A stretch of 64,000 bases of DNA. Origin: Diphasiastrum complanatum. Its lineage: Eukaryota > Streptophyta > Lycopodiopsida > Lycopodiales > Lycopodiaceae. Every line of letters begins with the position of its first letter. Within the stretch, counting starts at the first letter, position 1. Where the stretch lies: contig CM055101.1 in the NCBI GenBank assembly GCA_029204225.1, positions 7,812,931-7,876,930 on the forward strand, in the 5' to 3' direction. Below, piece after piece: positions 56,604 through 64,000 of the stretch. The notes beneath the pieces were generated by a model, which was not told the DNA's origin, did no database searches, and saw only the letters and a list, made by a program, of their open reading frames with translations. The position numbers and the translations under genes are program-made.

Positions 56604-57294
56604 TGTGAAAAATTGCCTACATTGGCAAATCTAGCCATGTAGAATATTGTACATTTTGTCAATATTGTTTGTTGGTTACTTGAATGGCCAAAGTGCCACT
56701 TGTACATACACACCTAAAGTAGGTTACCACGAGTCAAGAGGAGTGGTTGTGTCTATTTGGTAGTGATTCCTACTTTGTAGGATCTAGACCATGATTTATG
56801 ATGAGATTTGTACCTACCATGCACCTACCAAGCATGACTCTTGGATCTAGGCTAGGATTTTCACATTAGGGCAAGAAAGTGGAGTCTACTTCCTTATTAC
56901 ATGCTGGATTTTCACCTAACTTTGCAAAGGAAGTGTGTTTTACTATGTATTTCCATTCTCCATAGTGAGAAGATAGAAACTTTTTGGAGCCTCAAGGAGA
57001 AACTCAAGTTTCCTCTCATTGTATGGTGATTACTCTATTTTTCCAATGAAACCCAGCTTTGGCACTTTGTAAACACTGTCTACAGGCCGTACTACAGCCT
57101 TATTTCCACACGTGTGGAGTTGGATTAGACTATTTGATCAATGCTTTGATTGTCTCTACTTGTTTCCTATCAAGCTGCTAAACTAGATCTTGTTTTCTGA
57201 TGACTAGTTTCTGATAGATTGTTTAACAAGCATACAATCACCTTGTGGATCATTCAAAGATCCATTTATGGTCCTTAGTACTGTACTTTTAACA
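56604..57294 (+). repeat. C3 3' LTR (691 bp)
   Basis: TGTGAAAAATTGCC ... GTACTTTTAACA, directly after the purine tract. CCACACGTGTGG at 57,106-57,117. Confidence 0.94.
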
Positions 57295-57998
57295 TCTCTC
57301 TCTCTATAATCACTAACTCTGAGGAGTCAGTTACTAGAAGACCTGTTTTGGTCGTTTGATCTCTGCTGAAGTATACACGTGCATCTACACATCATACACT
57401 CGTCTCATCTCTTCTTCAATTGCTCATTTACATATATAACAACTGGAAGATCTTGCATTATTTTAGCTTTACATTTACAAGATCGCTTAACAGTTGATTA
57501 ATTGACTAATTAGAATAGTTGTTATTGGAGCGTGAAGACATAGATAGTCTGTACTTGGAATCCTATGTATTTTTGCAGGGTGTTGCATTTTTTGCCTATG
57601 TGGAATCTTGTGTAAAAATGCAGTGTCACATTTCTCACCTTTTTGTCGCCTATGTGGAATCTCGTGTAAAAATGCAGTGTTGCATTTTTCACAATTGTCG
57701 CATGTCAGAAACTGCATGTAAAAATGCAATGTCGCATTTTTGGAAGTTCTTGAAATGGCCTAAAAAACCGACTTAGCACAAAGTGTCACAAAACACTTAT
57801 CTGCTCAAGATGGCCCGAAGGTGAAAAGACGACAGTGTTGGGTGTTGCAAAGAAAAATATAGACTATAGCAACAATCAGTCTAAAAATGCAGACTGTTGA
57901 AAAACAGTTCATTTTCTGCAGGTTTCATTTGAGAGAGTAAAATTGAGAGAAGGAAGAAGGGTTGTTGGGACGAGTAGGAGCTAGATTAAATTCCAACA

Positions 57999-58013
57999 CT
58001 CCCCATTAAGCTT
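57999..58013 (-). other. C1 polypurine tract, copy B
   Basis: Minus strand AAGCTTAATGGGGAG next to the LTR start, as in copy A. Confidence 0.8.
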
Positions 58014-59480
58014 GCTGCTATGAATCTGAACTACAATTGAGATTTATCATATCTACTAAAGTAGAATGTTTATCTCTAGACAATGACTTAGTCAAAATAT
58101 CAGCCAACATACTGTCTGTATGACAGTAACTTACTACAACATCTAGCATGAGTACGTGGGTTCAGAGATAGAGCTATGCAGCTTTGATTGTCGCACTGGA
58201 GTATTGTTGGACTGATCTGTGAGAATTGCAGATCCTGTAGTAGTCTTCTGAGCCAAATTATTTCCTTCACTGCTGAGGTAGCTGCAAAACCAAATGTATT
58301 TTTGCTTTTCGTTGTTCCATGAAATGGGTCCTCCTGCAAGGAAACAAATATATCCTGATGTGGATTTTCTGGTATCCACATCTCCTATCCTGAATCTGAA
58401 TAGGTGACTAAAGTGAGTGCAGCTTTTGTATGACCATTATAGCTCAAAGCATAGTGCTTTGTAGCTTGAATGTAACTTAGTACTCTTTGCAGAGCTTTTC
58501 AGTGCTGTAAGACTGGATTGGACATGTATTGAGACAGTGTGCTTACTACATATGCCAGATTAGGTCATGTGCAGATCATAGAATACGTCATAGATCCTAT
58601 GACAGATTGATAAGGATACCTGCACATTTCTTGCTGATCTGGTTGAGTTCTGGGGCACATGTCTTTGGACAACTTAGATCCTGGATCCATAGGTGTGTCT
58701 ATGGGCTTGCAGTCTTCCATGCCATATCTGCGAAGTACATTGATTAAATAAGACTCTTGGATTATAGCGATCCTTTTGCTTGCGTGATCTTTGCTGATCT
58801 CCATACCAAGTAGGTAATGAACTGGGCTTAAATCAGTCATCTTATATTCTGATAAAAGCAGAGATTTGGTTTCCTATAATAACTGATTTGAATTGCTGAT
58901 AATTAAGCAATCATCAACGTATAATGCTATTATAACATAGCTTGGCCCTTTATGCTTGAGATATACATTAGAGTCTACGGAGCAAGAAGTAAAATTATGT
59001 TGCAACAAGAAGTGATTTAGTCTATCATACCAGGCCCTGAGAGCTTGCTTAAGACCATATAATGCCTTATGCATATCACATACCAAATGTTTTTTGCCTT
59101 GAAGGATGTAACCTTTTGGTTGATAAATGATATGTCTTCTTGTATATATCCGTAAAGGAATGCTATCTGGATGTCCATCTAGTTAATGTCCAGATTCTGT
59201 GCAGTGGCTATAGCCAACAAGGTGCGAATAGATTGATGCTTTACCATTGGACTGAAGGTGTCAGTGTAATCTATTCCATAAACTTGCTTGAATCCTATAA
59301 CCACTAATCAAGCTTTTCATTTGGATATTGATCCATCTGGCTTAAGCTTTAGCTTGAAGATCTATTTACAGTCAATACCTGTAGGAGGATTGACAAGACT
59401 CCAGGTCTTGTTCTTTATCAAGAAATGGTACTTAGCATCCATGATAGCTTTCCATTTGTCTGCATTGGGCATTGACAGTG
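58014..59480 (-). pseudogene. C1 copy B: reverse transcriptase and RNase H
   Basis: RT: ALYGLKQALRAWYDRLNHFL, VIIALYVDDCLIISNSNQLL then the TAG shared with copy A, MTDLSPVHYLLGMEIS, YGMEDCKPIDTPMDPGSK, CRYPYQSVIGS. RNase H: MWIPENPHQDIF from a broken first block, AAVKEIIWLRRLL, LQCDNQSCIALSLNPR. Several shifts. It keeps KEI, deleted in copy A near 9,430. Confidence 0.88.
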
Positions 59481-60640
59481 TTTCTACACCGTGGCAGGTC
59501 CATTATCACTGATGAATGCCTGAGGGATGAAATGATCAGGTTGCTATCGTTGTCTTGCAAACCTTTGAACTACAGGTGCTTGAGTGGATGTTTCTCCTAG
59601 GTGAATGACTGGGATAGCTTCAACTTGTGGTTGAACAGTCATGCGTCTAGGCCCATCGATGGTAAATGGAGTTGTTGGGACAAACTCCTGCATATGAACA
59701 TTTGTAGGTCGATGTCTATCGATGGAGAATGGAGCTATTGTGACAGACTCCTCTATTGGTTGCTTCTGCTTGAAATCTTAAAACTTGTCTTCAAGAAAGA
59801 CAACATCACGACTGACTTAAATCAACATCATAGATACGATATGCCTTGTGTGATGTTGAATAGCCGATAAAGATATACTTACAGCTTACTGGGTCTAACT
59901 TCTTTCTCAGATCAGACAGAATTTGAGCATAGCAGAGACCTCCGAATACACGTAAGTGTTTCAGACTTGGTTAGTAGCCATAGTAGGCTTCAAACAGTGT
60001 CTTAGACTCGACTGTCTTAGTGTTGGAATAATTTTGCAGACCGTAGAAATTGCTTCAGCCCAAAAGTTCTGGGGTAATGGAGCATTGACAGTCATGGATC
60101 GTGCAGCTTCCAATAGTGTTCGGTTCTTTCGCTCAACTACGCCATTATGCTATGAAATGTAGCTGGCCGTGAACTGATGGTGCATGCCACATGATGATAA
60201 GTAGTCCACCATTTCATTTGATAGGTACTCTCCCCCCGAATTAGACTGCAGGGCCTTGATTCTCTGACCGGTCTGATTCTCAACATTTCGCTTGAATTCT
60301 TTGAAGCAATTGAATGCTTCTGACTTCTTCTTTATGAACATGAGTCTGGTAAATCGGGAGCAGTCATCAATGAATGTAATAAAATATAGATCTTGACCCA
60401 AAGAGGGGTACGCTCATGGGACCACATAAGACATTGTGAATCAGTGTCAAAATGGACTTTGCTCTCCTAGCTTGTCCTCTTGAGAATTTTGTTCTAGGTA
60501 GTTTCCCTAGTAAACAATTTTCATAGACAATCAGATTAGCTGTAGTAACAACATTGATATTCATATCCTTGAGAATTTTGTTATGATACATGTACAAGAT
60601 TGAACGCATGTTTAAGTGATCGTCTTTGATGCCAAACATG
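59481..60640 (-). pseudogene. C1 copy B: integrase and linker
   Basis: From 60,640 down: CLLGKLPRTKFSRGQARRAKS, LIHNVLCGPMSVPL (first Asp changed: HSD to HNV), YFITFIDDCSRFTRLMFIKKKS, LQSNSGGEYLSNEMVDYL (second Asp to Asn), an NGVxERKN-like block near 60,130, then CNSIGS-like broken pieces and the VEDKFY linker. Dead by two catalytic changes and several stops. Confidence 0.82.
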
Positions 60641-61100
60641 AGCATCAAAATTACTCACAATAAGTGCATAATCGTGACTCAAGATATACAAATTTCCTTC
60701 TTTGTGTGCAAAGAGGATTTCATTAGAGTTCCCATAAAAAATAGTACATCGGCTCGCAGTAAACAAAGCTCTATAGTCTTGATCACTGATCTTGCTAATA
60801 GATAATAATTTTTTTGTTAATTTGGGTATGTAAAGTACAACATTTAGTTGTCTAGTGATGTTGTTAGGGAATTGGAGTCGAATGGAGCCTTGGCCTTCAA
60901 CCTTGTGTGAACTTGAGTCGCCGAAGAAAATGCATTTTGAATCTGTTGTTGTGAGAGTAAAAAATAGGTTCTTACATGGTGTCATGTATTGTGAAGCCCT
61001 TGAATCAAGATACCATTGGCATCTCTACTTGGTCTTGTACCATCAGCGCCTTGTCCTCTTCTTGTGGATTTTTGACAATGTCAGAGCCTCTCTCTTGGTG
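60641..61100 (-). pseudogene. C1 copy B: protease and GAG-pre-integrase
   Basis: MTPCKNLFFTLTTTDSKCIFFGDSSSHKVEGQGSIRLQFP (after a damaged active site near 61,000), VVLYIPKLTKKLLSISKISDQDYRALF, EGNLYILSHDYAL, VWHQR with a small deletion where copy A reads RLDHLNM. Confidence 0.82.
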
Positions 61101-61880
61101 CTGCTGCATTTTCTTCCTCGCTTCATTGTGCTTCAAGATATGACAATCCTTAATGTCGTGGTTTGATCTTTTGCAATATCTGCAAAAGAGTTTGGTCTTG
61201 GATATTGATGTTGATTGTGCTGTTGTTGTTGTTGTTGCGTTGAGGCTGGCTGCTCCGCCTTCGTCTTCTTGTCCTTGAAGTTTTTTTTCTTGGACTGATG
61301 CTTATTAGAGTACAGTGCCATTTACTTGGTACCCATTGTGGATAAGCTTTTTCTCCTGACTTCTTCTTGCAAAAGACTTGCTGTCAGCTTCTGGAGAGAC
61401 AGCGCATGAGTATTGCTCAAAAGCAATACTAGGTTGTCATAAGATTGGCAAGAAGAGACATTGTTGAGTCTTCTTCTGAAATAGGGGAACCTATGGTAGC
61501 AAGTTGATTCAACAACTATTTGAATTTGTTTAGGTGATCCCTGACTGAGGTGCCTTCGCTCATTTTGAGAGTAAGTACCTTCTTCCTCACAAAGAGGCGA
61601 TACTTGTTAGGATATTCCACGCTTCTTTGGAGGTGGTGCTATTTGATACATGAGCAATCTAAGTATCCTTCAGATTTAGGGATACAATGGCGAGTGCTCT
61701 GCCATCCTTTGCTTCCCATGCTAGGAGCAAATTAGGTTCTGTCGGTTTGGTTTTTAAACCGTTGATGTATCTCCAAAGCTCCTTCTCGATCAAGATCATC
61801 TTGAACTTCCACATGTGGAAGTCATCTCTGTTGAACTTGTTGATCAAGCGGATCTCTGAGATTGAATCTTATATTGTAAT
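61101..61880 (-). pseudogene. C1 copy B: Gag
   Basis: From 61,870 down: ISEIRLINKFNRDDFHMWKFKMILIEKELWRYINGL, KDGRALAIVSLNLKDT, shifts, SYDNLVLLLSNTHALSLQKLTASLLQEEVRRK, a glutamine run (STQQQQQQHNQHQ) and a damaged knuckle near 61,160. Same design as C2 Gag, so C1 and C2 are sister families. Confidence 0.84.
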
Positions 61881-61983
61881 CGAGTAGCAGAGATAAAACA
61901 TCAATAGAATGAACTAGCTCTATAAAACAAGAACATATGAAGTTCTATTGTAAATCCTAGACTCTAGTAATCCAATAAATCAA
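61881..61983 (-). other. C1 leader without recognisable primer site
   Basis: Only about 100 bp separate the 5' LTR from Gag. Next to the LTR the minus strand reads TTGATTTATTGGATTACTAG, which fits neither the 3' end nor the anticodon half of initiator tRNA-Met. Confidence 0.6.
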
Positions 61984-63166
61984 TGTTGGGGAATGGAGAT
62001 GCCAACAGGATGAAAGACAATTATGAAATGATGAAAGCACAGTGATAACTATGTTAATAGAATCGTGGATTACTTAGAAAATGGAGATTGCGAGCTATTT
62101 TTTTGTGTTGAATAAGATTATCAATGTAGAAGTCTTAGACTGCCGTGAAATAGAGATTGCAGAAACGATTAGGTGTCTGGGACAACCATGCTATTCTCTA
62201 ATGCTGATAACCTAATATGAAGAGAATGTAGAAATAATTTAGGCATCAGAGATAAACATACATTTCTCTAATAATGATGTTGGCGTAAGATGAGTGAGAG
62301 ATAATTTCACTCAACAAGAATGCAAAGATGTTAAACAATAACGAATCCATATAATAATGTTGTAACACAACAGATCACAATACAATTGCACTGATGAGTG
62401 CGTGATCCTATTTAAAGACTCAGATCAATTGCTCACGTTATGAATAATATATATATCTCTCTCTATAATCACCAGTTACTAGAAGATCTGTTTTGGTCGT
62501 TTGATCTCTGCTGGAGTATACACATGCATCTACACATCATACACTCATCTCATCTCTTCTTCAATTGCTCATTTACATATATAACAACTGGAAGATCTTG
62601 CATTATTGTAGCTTTACATTTACAAGATCGCTTAACAGCTGATTAACTAACTAATTAGAACAATTGTTATTGGAGCATAAAGACATAGACAGTCTATACT
62701 TGGAATCCTATGTATTTTTGTAGAGTGGCACATTTTTCACCTGTGTGGAATCCTGTGTAAAAATCCAGAGTTGTATTTTTTGTCTTTTTGTTGCCTGTGT
62801 GGAATCCCATGTAAAAATGCAGTGTCGCATTTTTCATAATTGTCGCTTGTCAGAAACTGCATGTAAAAATGCAGTGTCACATTTTTGGAAGTGCTTGAAA
62901 TGGCCTAAAAAACTGACTTAGCACAAAGTGTCAAAAAACACTTAGCTATTCAGGATGGCTCGAAGGTGGAAAGGCGACAGTGTCGGGTGTCGGGTTTTTT
63001 GCCTATCCGAATTTGGGAAGAAAAATACAGACTATAGCGATAATCAGTCTAAAAATATAGAATGTCGAAAAACAGTCTATTTTCTGCAGGTTTCATTTGA
63101 AAGAGTAAAATTGAGAGAAGGAAGAAGACTTGTTGGGATGAGTAGGAGTTAGATTAAATTCCAGCA
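61984..63166 (-). repeat. C1 5' LTR, copy B (1,183 bp)
   Basis: Minus strand TGCTGGAATTTAATC (63,166) to CCATTCCCCAACA (61,984), with hairpin repeats at 62,755-62,890. The first bases TGCTGG are shared with 14,238, not with the 3' LTRs. Confidence 0.92.
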
Positions 63167-63171
63167 CATTG
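63167..63171. repeat. target-site duplication CATTG, right
   Basis: Partner of 53,464-53,468. Confidence 0.9.
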
Positions 63172-64000
63172 CTTTGAATTGAACAAGGCTCTACAGTCCT
63201 GATCAGTGAACTTGTTGACTGACAATAAACTTTTGGTCAGTTTGAGTACGTAAAGTACATCCTTGAGCAAGGTCATTTTACCATTTGGAAGATAAAGACG
63301 AATAGATCCTTTGACTTCAATTTGCAGTGCACTTGACATACTTCAAATCTGCTGGTGTGAGGTCTTTGAATAAGGACTTACATGAAGTCATGTGCTGAGA
63401 AGCACCAGAATCGAGATACCAATCCAATGCATCTCTAATGGGTTCGTCTTGTATCATTAACAGAGTTGAGTCTTCATGAGAGGTTCTGGCATAATCATAT
63501 CCTCCATCCTGCTACATCTTTTTTGCTTCGTTATGCTTGAGAACTCGACAATCCTTGATGTCGTGGTTGGTTCTCTTGTAGTACTTGCATAAGAGTCTGG
63601 TCTTAGGCTTTTGATGTTGTCGATTGTGCGGTTGGGATTGTTGGTCTAAATCTGTTTGCTTAACTTTTGTCTTCTTGTCCTTCAAAGATTTCTTCTTCAG
63701 GAGCTATTGCTTATTTGAATAGAGTGACTGTCTTCGAATTCGATGTAAATAAGATTTTCCTTCTTACTTCTTCCTATAATAAACTTGCTGTCACCTTTTG
63801 TAGAGACAGGTCAAGAGCATTGCTAAGTAGCAGTACTAGATTGTCGTAAGAGGGAGGAAGACTGGACAGAAAAGACATGTTAGCATCTTCGTCCAATACT
63901 GGAAAACCTACTACAACTAATTGATTGAGTAGTTGTTTGAATTTGTTAAGATGATCAGTGAATGAGGTTGCTTCACTCATCTTGAGTGACAGGAACTTCG
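63172..64000 (-). pseudogene. C2 copy B: Gag and protease, running off the window
   Basis: From 64,000 down: SLKMSEATSFTDHLNKFKQLLNQLVVVG, FLSSLPPSYDNLVLLLSNALDLSLQKV, a frameshift, a knuckle region with YYKRTNHDIKDCRVLKHNEAKK, IRDALDWYLDSGASQHMTSCKSLF-like protease in pieces, SSALQIEVKGSIRLYLPNG and KFTDQDCRALFNSKQ, ending at CAATG. About 94% identical in protein to 13,430-14,232. Confidence 0.87.

Overview
The window is plant nuclear DNA made almost entirely of LTR retrotransposons inserted into one another. The evidence is Ty1/Copia Gag-protease-integrase-RT-RNase H remnants on both strands, Ty3/Gypsy remnants, initiator tRNA-Met primer-binding sites (TGGTATCAGAGC), TG...CA LTRs, 5-bp target duplications and long CT/CA runs. 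A large, AT-rich, TE-rich land-plant genome is implied; the species cannot be told. No complete, recognisable host gene is present. Two non-retrotransposon candidates stand out: a 93-codon two-exon gene at 25,733-26,150 and an unrecognised one-frame pseudogene at 6,364-7,089. Labels C1-C8 (Copia families) and E (a Gypsy-like element) are mine.

Layout. 1-5.2 kb: worn Gypsy and Copia pieces and the end of an LTR (LTR-C). 6.4-7.1 kb: the unrecognised pseudogene. 7.2-15.1 kb: copy A of a nested composite, in which element C1 (1.18-kb LTRs) sits in the protease region of element C2, flanked by the duplication CAATG. Part of copy A (about 12.4-15.1 kb) is flipped, and a 667-bp solo LTR lies inside it. 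15.4-17.5 kb: 3' ends of two oppositely oriented Copia elements (C4, C5). 17.6-21.7 kb and 34.6-38.6 kb: two near-identical inverted arms of element E (integrase, a small membrane-protein-like ORF, start of Gag). 21.7-29.3 kb: a deleted C8 copy, Gypsy Gag/protease, the candidate host gene, and Copia LTR pieces. 29.3-34.6 kb: a full-length C8 element with Gag and protease but no recognisable integrase. 38.6-41.8 and 46.8-51.7 kb: halves of C6 and C2. 41.8-46.8 kb: a Copia integrase fragment, a possible Helitron end and the coiled-coil part of E Gag. 51.7-64.0 kb: copy B of the C1-in-C2 composite, with a young deleted Copia (C3) inserted in the CT run of a C1 LTR.

History read from the joins. 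C1 inserted into C2, and the composite was then duplicated (A and B share the insertion site and an RT stop codon). Flipping 39,881-51,721 would rejoin both C6 and C2, so that segment looks like an inversion. Flipping 12,396-15,085 would bring copy A back into line with copy B. The E arms match without a gap over about 2.8 kb, so that inverted duplication is recent. C3, with LTRs differing at about three positions, is the youngest insertion. Nothing here looks like a working gene pathway; the interest is in rearrangement history, unusual element structures and a few unexplained reading frames.
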